Part shown: positions 11,201 to 21,800 of the stretch, piece by piece
Position numbering within the stretch: the stretch's first letter is position 1
How the letters are laid out: each line of letters begins with the position of its first letter
Assembly: GCA_000934455.1 (NCBI GenBank)
Contig: KN883060.1
Location: forward strand, 107,362-137,189
Length of the DNA stretch: 29,828 bases
Direction of reading: 5' to 3'
From: Apostichopus parvimensis
Taxonomy: Eukaryota; Echinodermata; Holothuroidea; Aspidochirotida; Stichopodidae
Made by a program: the position numbers and the translations under genes
Notes under the pieces: model-generated
Told to the model about the DNA's origin: nothing
Database searches by the model: none
Seen by the model: the letters and a program-made list of their open reading frames with translations, nothing else

Positions 11201-13055
11201 AATGCCTAACCACATTTTCAATTTCTGATGAATTTGTCACCTGTCAATCTTGTTTACAGAAAAATATGCTAGAATACAAGGACAGACAAATATGCTAGAA
11301 TCCAAGGACAGGCAAATTTGCTAGAATATGAGGAATGGAAGTGTTGATGTTTCTTGTCATTTGTCCTCTCATCACTGGAAAAAGGTCCACAAGATCCTTT
11401 TTCTATTATTAGCTTCATCGTTGTATTCTTTGCAGAAAGAGAAGAAGGATCTGCAGGTAGAAGAATCCAAAGACAGAGCCTTGCAGGTGAAATCATCTTT
11501 AGAAATTGATTTGGTTCCAGAGACAGAGGACGATAAGAAGCTAGCAGCTCTAATGAAGTACAGATCTGTCGACAGTAAGAGACAGTTTTTATGTTGTCAA
11601 ATGGCGATCAGTCTGCTATTTGTACCAGTCTTTCAAATTTTCAAGTTATTTTCTGTCATGATGTTCTTGTCTTATGTCTTCTCTGTTTCTTGGTTCCTTG
11701 GTCATTTCCTTAAACTGATACATTCTATTAATATGTAGGAAACAGAAGTAAGAATATGATCGAAAAAGACAAACAAATATTTATAATAAGTGCTGGAATA
11801 AATCAATTAGAATGTAAAGTTCTTTGGAATTGTTGACAAGTTTTGGCAGTGAATGAAAAATGGAAAACTGACTGGGAAATTATAAACAAACTGTAAAAGA
11901 ACAAAACAACAAAAGAAAATATTTCTTGATCTTGTCCAGGTTTTGAAGTGAGACTGTAAAGTAAAAACAATTTTCACTGGAAGCAATCCAACAGTTACAC
12001 AAAGTCTGGGGGGGGGGACTTTTAGGGGGGGGACTTTTAGGAAAGTGGGTGATTGATTTTTGGAATTAAATATGTTTCAGGATTTTTAGGAAACTGACTA
12101 GGAGAGCTTGGTATCCCTAAATTTCTTTCCCCTTTTACTTTACGGGAGACATGTGGCATAATTATTTGCTTATAATTATGAAAAGAGATTTCCATAAGAT
12201 TGATCAAATCATTCATTTGCCTAATGAATGTGTATGATTTAAACCAACATTGATTTGCTATAAAATCAAGTTTCTTTACAAAGTTGGCATTGATGTTTTA
12301 ATGCTTGCATTATCTGTCTGCCAACAGGTTTTGATGAGAAGCAACTGAAGAAGAGAACCGAAATCCGAAATCAGTCCATTTTTGTACCACCTTCCGACTC
12401 CAAACTATCACCCGTAGATCGGGTAGATAGCAAAACATTGACGCTCAAGAGGTTAAACAAGCAACTGGAAAGTGCCGAGAAGGCAAATCCTGCGGGTTTT
12501 AGCATCTTTGATGAAGATACCGCTAAAAGGAGGAGAACGACTGTATCCGGCGTCCTGGTGAAGAGACGAAAGAGCGATTCTAAGAGAGTCGAATATCATG
12601 AAGGAGACGGACCTGTTGCGACGGAGGAGGTTCAACCCAAGATGAACGTCTCGCTGAACCACGAGAGGTTGCATGAATACACGGATTCGTCATCCTCCAA
12701 GGGTGTGGAGGGTGACGAAGATCCCAGACAGAATGATGACAACTTTCGTAGGACTCATCCTGCAAACCAAAGAGACCATCAACTTTCGTCGACTTCCTCG
12801 GATTCTGACGTTTCGTCCTCTATTTTAGCAGCCCCTAGTAATTCTGATGTAACCTCTAGAGTTAGCCCTGTAGAGTTGGACAATAGTGAAAGTGATAATG
12901 CAACAGTGAATGGACTGAGTACAGGGATCGAGCCAGCAGACGGAAAATGTCCGGATGTGAGGAGCACGACAGAAACAGCACAAACGTCTTCTTCGGGGAA
13001 TGTGAATATTTCATTGGTTGGAGATTACGTCACCAGCAGTAGTGACTCAGAATAG
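8232..13055 (+). CDS. YJU2B: YJU2B / CCDC130 splicing-factor homologue, six coding exons
   Basis: Exons are 8232-8234 (ATG only, followed by gtaagt), 9170-9362, 10322-10525, 10835-11007, 11436-11574 and 12328-13055. Together they give 1440 nt, or 479 residues plus a stop. All introns are GT-AG and phases match at every junction. The N-terminus (MAERKQVNKYYPPDFDP) and the block RFEMPYDIWCEGC are diagnostic of the YJU2/CWC16 family. Two CxxC pairs, C56/C59 and C91/C94, suit a zinc-binding site. Further family blocks are TPIYRFRMKCHLC, DAMFKLEHG and VPETEDDKKLAAL. The C-terminal half (exon 6) is charged and serine-rich and ends in SSSDSE, resembling the acidic serine tail of vertebrate CCDC130. 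YJU2 itself joins the spliceosome around the first catalytic step; the exact role of the YJU2B paralogue is less clear. At 479 residues it is longer than the human protein (about 396), mainly in the low-complexity tail. Intron 2 carries a retroelement remnant. Confidence 0.95.
9497..9740 (+). mobile_element. 5'-truncated non-LTR retrotransposon: reverse-transcriptase C-terminus plus 3' UTR
   Basis: From 9497 the + strand reads NFFSNRVVNEWNGLPEKN, the typical end of CR1/L2-like reverse transcriptases. After a one-base frameshift near 9582-9590 it continues SSVNGFKNALDKHFKH and stops at TGA 9648-9650. The 3' UTR that follows (to about 9740) ends in tttctactaaactaa and is shared with the antisense copy at 7693-7746. 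The element lies in intron 2 of YJU2B in the sense orientation. It is defective through 5' truncation and the frameshift. Confidence 0.8.
11024..11254. repeat. Intronic duplicated segment, copies about 198 bp apart
   Basis: A 31-bp stretch (tttcggatgaatttgtaacc and on to caatcttg) at 11024-11054 recurs with three substitutions at 11222-11252, both within intron 4 of YJU2B. This suggests an old tandem duplication of roughly 200 bp. Confidence 0.55.
11262..11332. repeat. 26-bp tandem repeat, about 2.7 copies
   Basis: The unit aaatatgctagaatacaagg followed by acagac is repeated starting at 11262, 11288 and 11314. The copies are nearly identical, with a partial third unit. It lies in intron 4 of YJU2B, about 100 bp upstream of exon 5. 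Confidence 0.8.
12007..12045. repeat. Poly-G tract with duplicated gggggacttttagg
   Basis: Two adjacent copies of a long G run followed by acttttagg lie in intron 5 of YJU2B. Such tracts are unstable and can be mis-sized in assemblies. Confidence 0.7.
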
Positions 13056-14662
13056 ATTTGTAGTGTAGAGTGCAAAAAAACCTGAATCCTGGACCTGGCT
13101 GAACACCCCTGAACACCTCTGGGCTGATGTTCAAGTGTTGTTGGGTCTTCTGATATGGCTTGATTTCTTGTTGGACAACTGAATAATTACGTTATACTTT
13201 TCGTGACACATTTATCGTGTAGAACGATCAACCTTGCTATTTAACTCACAACCAACTTTTGGTTGTCTCAGAGGGCAAACAAGATAATTTCTTACAATGC
13301 TGCATATCACCTTGTGTTTCCCCTAATTGTGTCTATTCCTGTATGAACAGCTCATGTGGCGATGAATAAGAGATATCATATCTTTGCATATCAGTGTGTT
13401 GTTCTCATCTTTCTCATCAATCATGTTTCTATTAGAGCTCATTAGTTTTGCAACTTAATTGGACTTCAAATTTGTTTTGACAGCCTTTTCTTTGTAAGAA
13501 AATATCTCAGCAGGTCTGAGAAGGGTATGTGTGTGACTGTGAGGGGGTGGGGGAGGGTTCAGTACTCTGTTATTGGCAGGGGTCAGAGTCCTGGTGGGGG
13601 CTCAGTGCAGGGGATGTAGACCCTGCAGACATTTGTTGGTTTCCTGAAGCGGTATTTAAGCATAAATGTACACTCTGAAATGTATATTATTTATATAATA
13701 TAAACATAATACTCTGAAATTTCTTTGGGAATTTGTCTCCTTTTTGTGTCCTCACTACAATGAATCATAACAATCGCACAATGCGAGTCGATCGCTACCA
13801 ACACTTTTCAAGGTATATGCCAATATTTATTTCACAAAACGCAATTTATATGATATTGAGTGCCCATAGTTCAATCCGAAAAGATTTCCACAAATAATCA
13901 CATTGAACACTAGTTTACTAAAGGTCCTCCCATGTTTAGATCGTTTTGAAATAAATATGTATATGGATAGTATATGAAAACAGTACTATGTTCTTATTCG
14001 TTTTGCCAAGTGTAGGATGCATCCCAAGGGTAGGTCAATTGTTGGATTTTCAAGTGTACTTGCATACAGTAGTTTACTTTTCGGGTTGGTTTACAGATCA
14101 AAGTTTTCCATTTTACCAAGAAACAAGGTAGGGTTTGTTTACCAATTAAAGCAATTGGTAGCGGTTTCCGTACTAAAACTTCGGACTTTGTAACATCAAA
14201 TAGAATCATTAAATTTCAAGGGTATGTGGCATGATGATCATTTCTTATTTAAGACTTTCTCAAGTCGTCAGTCCGGATTGCTCTTGAATATTACAAGTGT
14301 GTGTGATATCTTCCAAGTGGAATGAAAACGTTTCAACTCGTTCTTGTCAATTTTCCATTGCATAATACGAACTCTATTAAACGTTTCCTTTAGTTAAGTC
14401 ATAAGTTGCTTTCAGACGAAAATACTTCTTTGCCTGTAGTCACGTGATGACGTTTCTCCACATTCTTATATATGCAACTTGGTTCAGTCCGAGGTAGCCG
14501 TACGTCGTACCATGATGTGCTGCAAGCATAGTATAACATCGACCTATGTGTATGTACTACTATTAGAGGCTTTCAGATGTTATTCATTCGAAATAAAAAA
14601 TTAATCCGTCATTAGAAAATGAATAATAAATATTGAAGAAGAATAGGAACATTACAAGACTA
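13056..14662. other. YJU2B 3' UTR and downstream intergenic DNA
   Basis: No coding exon is recognisable. The 3' UTR of YJU2B begins at 13056. A canonical AATAAA occurs only at 13950-13955, so either the 3' UTR is about 0.9 kb long or a variant signal is used earlier. A G-rich tract lies near 13541-13556. An E-box/CRE-like cluster (cacgtgatgacg) lies near 14440-14453. Confidence 0.5.
13950..13955 (+). terminator. Candidate polyadenylation signal for YJU2B
   Basis: AATAAA at 13950-13955 is the first canonical hexamer seen after the YJU2B stop codon, about 900 nt downstream. Assignment is by position only. Confidence 0.3.
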
Positions 14663-14878
14663 TAGCACGGTATCTCGTTATACTTCGGTATATCATTCAA
14701 AGTTTGTACTACGTGCACTAGCGCGGTATCTCGTTATACTTCGGTATATCATTAACAGTTTATATATACGTGCAGGCTAGCACGGTAGCTCGTTAAACTT
14801 CGGTATATCATTAACAGGTTGTATACATGCACTAGCACGGTATCTCGCTATACTTCGGTATATCGATTAGTAGTTTGT
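14663..14878. repeat. Four-copy tandem repeat, unit about 55-59 bp
   Basis: Units start at 14663, 14719, 14778 and 14833, each beginning tagcacggtatctcgttata with small changes and continuing through cttcggtatatc. Spacings are 56, 59 and 55 bp. The core is better conserved than the linkers. It lies directly upstream of the orphan LRR exon at 14941. Confidence 0.9.
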
Positions 14879-14940
14879 CCATTTAGGTTTTCAATACGCA
14901 GATCATTTCAGCTATTTCCCTCTTAATATATGCCTTGTAG

Positions 14941-15402
14941 TGCTTTGGAACACAACAGACTAGAAGAAATGGATGCTTTCTTTACGGACTGTGAAAAATT
15001 GACATACGTGTAAGAGAATCTCGAATACATGCAAATTTGTTCCAAAGAACGTCTTAACCCTTAAAGTCTTTGTTAAGCAAATGAGATGTATTTGATAAAA
15101 TACCATGGTAATACATGCAGAAAGGTTAAACTTAGACGTGAATAGTTTAACTTAAGTAATTGTAAATTAAGACTGAGACAAATAAGATGGCGAAAGTTTT
15201 GTCAAATGTTTAAATATTATTATAAATTGATTATTGTCTTACTATAGTAAGGATTGTTAGATTTTCCCCATATACGAGTATGTTTATACTCATAACCTTA
15301 AGTTACCAAATTTGAATGTCTGTCTTCAAAGAATACTGTGGGATAATAAAATCAAGACCATACCAGACAAAATTTTTCAAAAGTGCTCAGAGCTCAAGAG
15401 TT
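14941..15402 (+). pseudogene. Two orphan LRR exons, probably a duplicated relic
   Basis: The segment 14941-15009 (69 nt) has an acceptor (ccttgtag), a donor (gtaaga) and the same phase and length as exon 4 of the downstream LRR gene. It reads ALEHNRLEEMDAFF and ends CEKLTYV, against NMAGNQLEVLNNFF and CDNLKTV there. The segment 15332-15402 matches exon 5: ILWDNKIKTIPDKIFQKCS against NLYGNELKNIPEHVFQRCS. It is 71 nt rather than 72, one base missing close to its donor, so the LRR reading frame is lost on splicing onward. I found no signal peptide, LRRNT or further LRR exon around the pair. They are best read as a relic of a duplication of the downstream gene. A diverged but working paralogue with unusual splicing is less likely. 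Confidence 0.7.
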
Positions 15403-17164
15403 GTAAGTTTTTATGATGATGATTATTATAATTATGCTGTAAGTCTCTGTTATTTATGTATTTAATTGATTATATAAGTTGTTTCTCTTGAGACTACTTC
15501 ATCTGTATGAAATCACAGTTCAGAAAATACTATAAAATAATATTCATAAACCTTATCATAAAGAAGGATGATCTGCCTTGAAGTTCACAACAATTCACTT
15601 TATTTGTGCGAATAGTATAGCAGCTATATACAGCGATCCAATCATAGTGGAGAGATGGTGAGGGCGTAGGTGGATGGTGACAACCATGCACATCAAGTAT
15701 GGGGATGCTAGTTGTGGAGGGGTGGGGTGTATAATGAACTTCAATCATGACCTCAATCTGTAATACCTCTACTGAATGTTCTTAATTTTAATTTCTACTG
15801 CAAAACATAAGTTATCCTTGGAAAAGGCAATTAATCGGTTTCGCCTAAAGAGCCATGCAACATTTACCGGGCTTGTTATTACGTAATATTTTAAAGTTTA
15901 ACGTACTTTTATATTTATTACAACATTTACCTTCTGCCTTGTTACGTCATGCATGACTTACCGTTCTAAACATGTTCTTAAATCATACCATTTACGATAC
16001 ATGTTGTGACGTCATGTACAAGTTGCCGTGTCTTTTGCGACGTCATGCGACGAGTAGATATGCCAGTCACCTGTAATGTGCTTAAAGTTTGTCTTTTCGC
16101 AAGAATTTGAACGACAATCAGATAAGCTCGATCAAGGATTCAAGCTTTGTTGGTCTGAAGTCTTTATATTACGAAAGTTGTTAGTATAAGTTAAGTTTTA
16201 TTTTGGTAACGAATTTAAAAGTACTTCTTCTGGGGATAGATGAGTTGTAATAAGTATGTAACTGATGATATCGAACAAACTATGCTCTTGTCAGTACCTA
16301 GCGATTGAGTATATGCTATACAATAGCACATCTACTTGTACAGAACGCTTGTACATCTTTCTAAGGTTGAAAACAATATTATCAACTTTGACAATAAAAT
16401 ATCTATATACGTTGATCAAATCAGTGATTTATAACGGGAAAGCGTAAATATTTCCAAATAAGCAATTTTAATGGTCAATGGTATTCATAATGTACAAATG
16501 GAATTTACATGTTGTGGCATGTCTTTGTCAATGCTAAACCTTAAGATATAGCCATATAGCATGCATCGAGTGATCAATCTAGACTTCTTCGTTAACAACT
16601 TAATAAGATATGGGTACGAGATACTCTGAAGTATATGAGAGCCAAAGATTAAGGTACAACATGGATTGTGGGAAGAGTGACAGCAGCTATACTTGACTGA
16701 GCAAAATTAGTGTTTCCTTAATCGTTGTAAGACTCAATACCTTGGCCTCTCTTACCTGACTTATCTTCTGAGTTAAATGTGTAACTGTTAGTTTGGTTGC
16801 ATTGGTGACGCTGCAGGTAGAAATCTGAAAATTGCGAAAGTCATCTCATACACTTTGACAGGATAAGATGTAGTCATATGTTATAAACGGATATATCTTC
16901 GAGAAATATAGAAACAAGCACTACGTGACTAAACTGCCGCCATCTTGTAACTTGGCGTTATAAAGGTATAAAGCATACTTTGTTTCATGAGAATATGGAT
17001 ATTTATGAGAACATGTGGAAAAGTGCCTACAAAGATGCAACGGAGTGACTTTCATAGCAAATATCGCAGTAATGCTTAGGTGCACAGAGCGCATGAAGTA
17101 AAACATTTAATATAAATATCAGGAAGATGTGGAGTGTTTTAATGTATTTACCAAAATATATTTG
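15403..17164. other. Non-coding stretch between LRR relic and fold-back element
   Basis: No coding exon is recognised. A cluster of CRE-like sites lies at 15942-16044. The rest is AT-rich DNA without strong repeats. Confidence 0.5.
15942..16044. promoter_or_regulatory. Cluster of three CRE-like ACGTCATG sites
   Basis: TTACGTCA at 15942-15949, a perfect palindromic TGACGTCA at 16007-16014 and CGACGTCA near 16037-16044 all continue with tg. The CREB/ATF consensus is TGACGTCA. No transcription start is known nearby; the LRR gene begins about 2.8 kb downstream. The flanks of the sites resemble one another, so they may be a diverged tandem repeat rather than a selected enhancer. Confidence 0.3.
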
Positions 17165-17287
17165 GATGTATGTATGTATGTATGTATGTATGTATGTATG
17201 TATGTATGTATGTATGTATGTATGTATGTATGTATGTATGTATGTGTGTATGTATGTATGTACGTGTGCGTGTATGTATGTATGTAT
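17165..17287. repeat. (TATG)n microsatellite
   Basis: About 120 bp of tatg units with a few substitutions (tgtg, tacg, gcgtg) near the right end form the left end of the fold-back element. Confidence 0.95.
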
Positions 17288-17458
17288 ATTAGATCCTCCT
17301 GCAAGCAGGAACTCGTGAAGAAGCCTCATTGGCTTATCAAAGCCGGAAGCTGACCGAAGTCAGTCTTAGATTCATATTTAACGTCCATGATTATGAATTG
17401 TTACTTTTCAAGCTTACACGCCTGCTCTTCGCATCTTCCAGTTCATTCAGTTATCCTT

Positions 17459-17524
17459 GGAGTGTTAGATCAGTGGTTAACGCCGGTGCCTTCCAATCAT
17501 AAGATCCCCGATTCGAGTCACTCC
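17459..17524 (+). other. tRNA-derived (SINE-like) segment in the fold-back core
   Basis: GGAGTG at 17459-17464 pairs perfectly with CACTCC at 17519-17524, like an acceptor stem. Between them lie an A-box-like segment (gatcagtggttaac), an anticodon-loop-like gccttccaa resembling tRNA-Gly(UCC), and a B-box-like gattcgagtc. The D, anticodon and T stems do not pair well, so this is a tRNA-derived relic with possible internal Pol III promoter boxes, not a functional tRNA gene. Confidence 0.6.
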
Positions 17525-17682
17525 AAGATTCATGTATGTCGTCCAGTTACAGAGTTGTTGACAATTGACAATTCATAATCATGGACGTTAAATATGAATC
17601 TAAGAGACTGACTTCGGTTAGCTTGCGGCTTTGATAAGCCAATGAGGCTTCTTCGCGAGTTCCTGCTTGCAGGAGGGTCTAA

Positions 17683-17704
17683 AATACATACATACATACA
17701 TACA

Positions 17705-17733
<29 letters not shown>
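17683..17733. repeat. (CATA)n microsatellite
   Basis: About 50 bp of cata units form the right end of the fold-back element. They are the reverse complement of the repeat at its left end. Confidence 0.95.
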
Positions 17734-17738
<5 letters not shown>

Positions 17739-18671
17739 CAAAACTTTATATGCCCACTATATTATATTGTCTAGATTTTCTTTGAGTTAGACTTACTTCC
17801 TTAATCACACTAGTTCAAGTTCAAATTTGTCTTTCAATCCAAGCCGTGGTTAACTGAGTCAACACAGAACAACAATGAAAGACTGCAAAATTCACTTGGC
17901 GATTGTAAATACGGATCAAGCCCTATTTAAATTCTTAAAATGGTGCATGACACCTAAACTTGTCACCTAACAAAATGTGAATACCTAAATACTCGGCAAA
18001 GATACAGGCTAAAATAACTTTTTGTTTTCGGGTTTTGAAATGCTTGTAGCCATATATGTTTGCGTTTGTCACGACATTTTATAAACTGGGAATAAACTGC
18101 AATCAGTAAAGATGACAGTAGAAATTATTACCCCAATACACTTCCTATTATTTTCCCCTTTTTGGGGGGATTTTCGCGGACAACTAATATTTCCTTTGTT
18201 AATATATGTATAATAAATAATATGTATTGCCTTTTTTTTATTTACGAAATTCAATACAAGCAGTGTGGCAAAGTAGTAGTGGGATACTTCCAAATTTGGC
18301 GAGATATTTCATCCAGTGGCATTTGAAGCAATGAGGCTTAGCAATCGATACCCGTCCGGGTGATAGTAAGTTGGTTTTTTCATCCAAGAGCAATCTACGA
18401 TTTTCCCATCTGAAATTCAAAAGATTCCAAATTTGAGTTAAAATGTTGAATTGAAAGCCACCCGACGTGTAAGTTGTAATCCACAAGCCTTTGCGGGTGT
18501 CTTCCAAATTTGTGGTCGCTTTAAGCAACTTTGTGGTCGCTCAGCTTAGCTGCTGATTATTATTTGATTATTATAGCTGTATCTACCAGGACGTATAGTG
18601 AAAATGTTGAATTTAACCCGACACTGCACCACCATACAACTATGGCGAAGCAACAGTAGTGTCAAAGCCTT
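17734..18671. other. Upstream region of the LRR gene
   Basis: I see no certain gene. A minus-strand open frame of 96 codons (18238-18528) has no recognised motif. A 12-bp direct repeat (tttgtggtcgct) lies near 18510 and 18531. The right part of this stretch probably includes the LRR gene promoter. Confidence 0.45.
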
Positions 18672-18677
18672 TATAAG
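18672..18677 (+). promoter_or_regulatory. Possible TATA box of the LRR gene
   Basis: TATAAG within ctttataagata lies 157 bp upstream of the LRR gene start codon, a plausible distance for a TATA box plus a short 5' UTR. Position is the only support. Confidence 0.25.
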
Positions 18678-18828
18678 ATAGTTCCTCTTTCGTTATGTGA
18701 TGGTATTGTCACGCAGCCACCACATACACATTTGGAAGGAAGCATTTAACATAACAACCGTAGAACCGTGCTTTGTCAGTTGACAATTCACTCCGTGCAC
18801 ACGAACTGGCGGTTTAGTAGTGGAAACG

Positions 18829-21800
18829 ATGCTCATTTTTTGTTACTTTCTTATTTTAGGTTCCATACAGGCAGTTACTCGAGTAACTGCTATCCAAGAT
18901 GACTGCCTGCTCTCAGGTAAGGTGTATTTGATAAAGCATTCTCTGATTTTAAAACCTGTGGCTAAACCACTATATATTGTGGAATGGTATCGGGAGTGGG
19001 GAGATAAGTGCGACTGGCAATCTTCATTTCATTTCTGAAGATAAGTCCGATATGGTGTTCCCCATAACATGGAGAGTTGTGGCTGCATACCATATCAGCG
19101 TTGCAGTGTGATAGACATGAAGCAAAAGTGATAAATATATTAAAAGTAAAAACAGTAATGGACCTACAATAGATCTCTGTGGCACATCGCTTTGTTTGGT
19201 CATGTAGGTTGAATGAACCCCTTTTACAAAAACACTGCTATCACACAGGTACGACTTAAACCATTTAATAGAATCTTTGAAGCATTGATACATATACAAT
19301 ATTGGATGGTTTGACTAAATCCAACGCCTTTTGTAAATCTAGTTGTAAATTGTCATATCATATATCCTCTGTCAACATGCAACCGTCTGTCATTTTCCAA
19401 TATTGTTGTCTCACGCGAATGCTTTGCCACGAATCCAGATAGTGATATAACTCTTAGTAATTTAATTTTTCAACCTATATTAGTAAAGAGATCCATGTAC
19501 ATGTTTTTATTCAAGATGTTTGAAACTACGGATAGCACTGATATTGGTCTACAAATTCCACGTCTAGCTTGGACCCATTCTTTTAGATATAGGTATCATT
19601 TTGGCTTCCTTTCCACCTTGATGGGAAAACGTCTAAAGTTGCGCACCTTTTTAACATGATTTTATCATGCAGTACCCGTAGCTTTTGAAATATCAAGATG
19701 GGGTAGATCGTTAATAAGATATTCTTGTGATACTTTAGGAATATTAAAATGAAATCTATTGGGATCTTTCACAATACATATATATTGCTTTAACGTTTCC
19801 ATACTTTTTTGTTTTCCTGGGAATGTTGGCTTGTCGCAAAATTTGTTTGCTATGGCTGTAAAAAAAAAGTGAAAGCATTTGCGATATCGTTAGTGATAAA
19901 TGTACCATGTACCTGTTAAGATAAATGTAGCCGAAGAATGTGACGTATTTCGCATAGATTTACATCTCTCAAAACTTGCCAGATAGCTTTAGTAATTACG
20001 ATTTCATGTTCAAAACAGGTCTGTTTGGCAAGTCGGCTGTGTTTCAGTGTTTGATGTCATTTGCGATGGTCATATTGTATGGGTGGAATAATTCGAATAT
20101 TTTTTTTTTAACATTGAATGTTCCTTGTAGAAACAAAGGAACAAGTCTTGAGATATTATCCATAAATGTTGATATATTATATTGCATTTTAGGTTTTGGA
20201 AATGTTTCATGACTTAGAGCTTATCATAAAGCATAAAACTTGACAAGTTTGCAGATAATACAAACACTGTATCATCTTATTTTATCAATAAACTGTTTTG
20301 TTATTACGGTATCGTGTATACCGATATATCATATTTTGCCATCAGTGTGAGTTTTCATGTTGTGCCGGGGAATGAATACTCAAAAAATCCTGATGGGTAT
20401 CCATATATCTGATCCACTTCTGATTCGCATCATATGGTACTCTTGTGTAGTTTTGCAAATGGAAACTCTATATCACCTCTCCACGTACAAATGGTAGAAC
20501 ATTTCCATGACTGACATAAAAAAAGGTTTTTTTAATAACATAAAAACTTATTCCGAAAGCATATGTACTAGCTTGATAGAAACGGAACTTATAGAAACAC
20601 TAATAATCAGTGTGAGATATAACGTGACTAATGAAGCTGTGTCAAATGTAAATATTACTTACAATCGTTAAAGTATACGATGTTGATCTCACATACTGGA
20701 ATTTCCCCCACGGACTTCCTAATATGGAAAACGTGTTCTATAAAAGTCAGTATTGGCTACGTTATGGTCTATTGGTTTGGTTGTTCCTTCTTGTACAATG
20801 TTGATTAATTGTACTTCTTTCAATGTGGGTGTTTTCCGCATCACACTTTGTCTTCTTTTCTTGACCTCTGATTTCCTCTTGAACCAGTATAGTATACAGT
20901 ACAATATAATACAGTACAGTATAGTACAATATAGCCTATATAGTACAGTATAGTATAGTACAGTTTAGTATAGTATAGTAATCGTACTTGCGCTTAGAGA
21001 CTTGTACTCGTGCTTATAACAAGGGAAGTAGTGCAATTTGCTCGCATACTCCTATTGTTGTTCTCGTGCTACAAGTATGTATGTATATTCTTCGACATGT
21101 TCTCAAGTAGATGTCCTTACTATATTCATGTGTAAAAGTAAGAGGGCCTGACGTTTCGATCCTAGCAGGATCTTCTTCAGAGGCTTCAGCCTCTGGAGAA
21201 GATCCTGCTAGTATCGAAACGCCTTCAGCCTCTGAAGTAGATCCTGCTAGGATCGAAACGTCAGGCCCTCTTATACTTTCACACATTCTCTTACACAGGC
21301 TCTTTATAGATAAACAGTTCGGCTAGCTGTTTTGTTTGATTTACTATATTAATGAATCGATATCTCGACAGACATTCCAGTGTGTGGACCAACAGGTGTC
21401 TGTGATTGCTCTTATGGCAGGATAGCTGATTGCAGTGGTAAAGGTTTGGGTGCCTTGCCAAGAAACCTGTCATCAGACTTGCTTTACATGTAAGTGTGAG
21501 CACTGCAGTCTATGACCAGTTCTAGGATATAGACATCCCTTGGCCGTGTTGTACGTTGACTTCACTTGTGATTGGCTCATTGGAGCAAGGTGTTAATTCA
21601 TATTTTTGGAGGTGTACTATGATTTGGCCAATGAACACATCGAATAAAATATCCCATAATTGTGTCCGCCACAGCTTTAGGGAACCTAAGTCAGCCACGG
21701 AGGCGTTGTTCAGATCCCGATGGGCGCTTGAATCAGAATTGTCTCATAATAATTGCCTTCTTTGCCAGCATTTCAATTTATACGTATATGATTCAACTTA

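Larger units (their letters stand above)
17165..17733. mobile_element. Fold-back element with tRNA-like core and tetranucleotide-repeat ends
   Basis: The order is (TATG)n at 17165-17287, an inverted arm at 17281-17401, a core at 17402-17568, an inverted arm at 17569-17690, and (CATA)n to 17733. The arms are about 115 bp long and nearly identical when one is reverse-complemented (both contain ctcctgcaagcaggaactcg, gaagaagcctcattggctta and tccatgattatgaattgt). The core carries a tRNA-like segment (17459-17524). The structure resembles a non-autonomous element propagated by Pol III transcription or by fold-back transposition. No transposase or reverse transcriptase is encoded. Open frames through it (Cys-Met-Tyr-Val repeats) are artefacts of the microsatellite. 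Confidence 0.8.

Noticed and set aside
17027..17353. Open frames with long Cys-Met-Tyr-Val or His-Thr-Tyr-Ile repeats
   Set aside because: They are translations of the tetranucleotide microsatellite in several frames on both strands, not proteins.
17459..17524. Functional tRNA-Gly gene
   Set aside because: Only the acceptor stem pairs well. The D, anticodon and T arms are degenerate and the copy is embedded in a repeat.
18238..18528. 96-codon minus-strand open frame as a gene
   Set aside because: No motif or exon structure recognised. The A-rich 3' end hints at a retroposed fragment, but this could not be supported.
21180..21285. Hammerhead ribozyme in the palindromic element (gaaacgtc core)
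   Set aside because: The required CUGAUGA segment is absent on both strands, so the core is incomplete.
21014..21326. Overlapping 71- and 90-codon open frames on opposite strands with GPDVSILAGS peptides
   Set aside because: Both arise from the palindromic repeat; there are no splice sites or other support for a gene.
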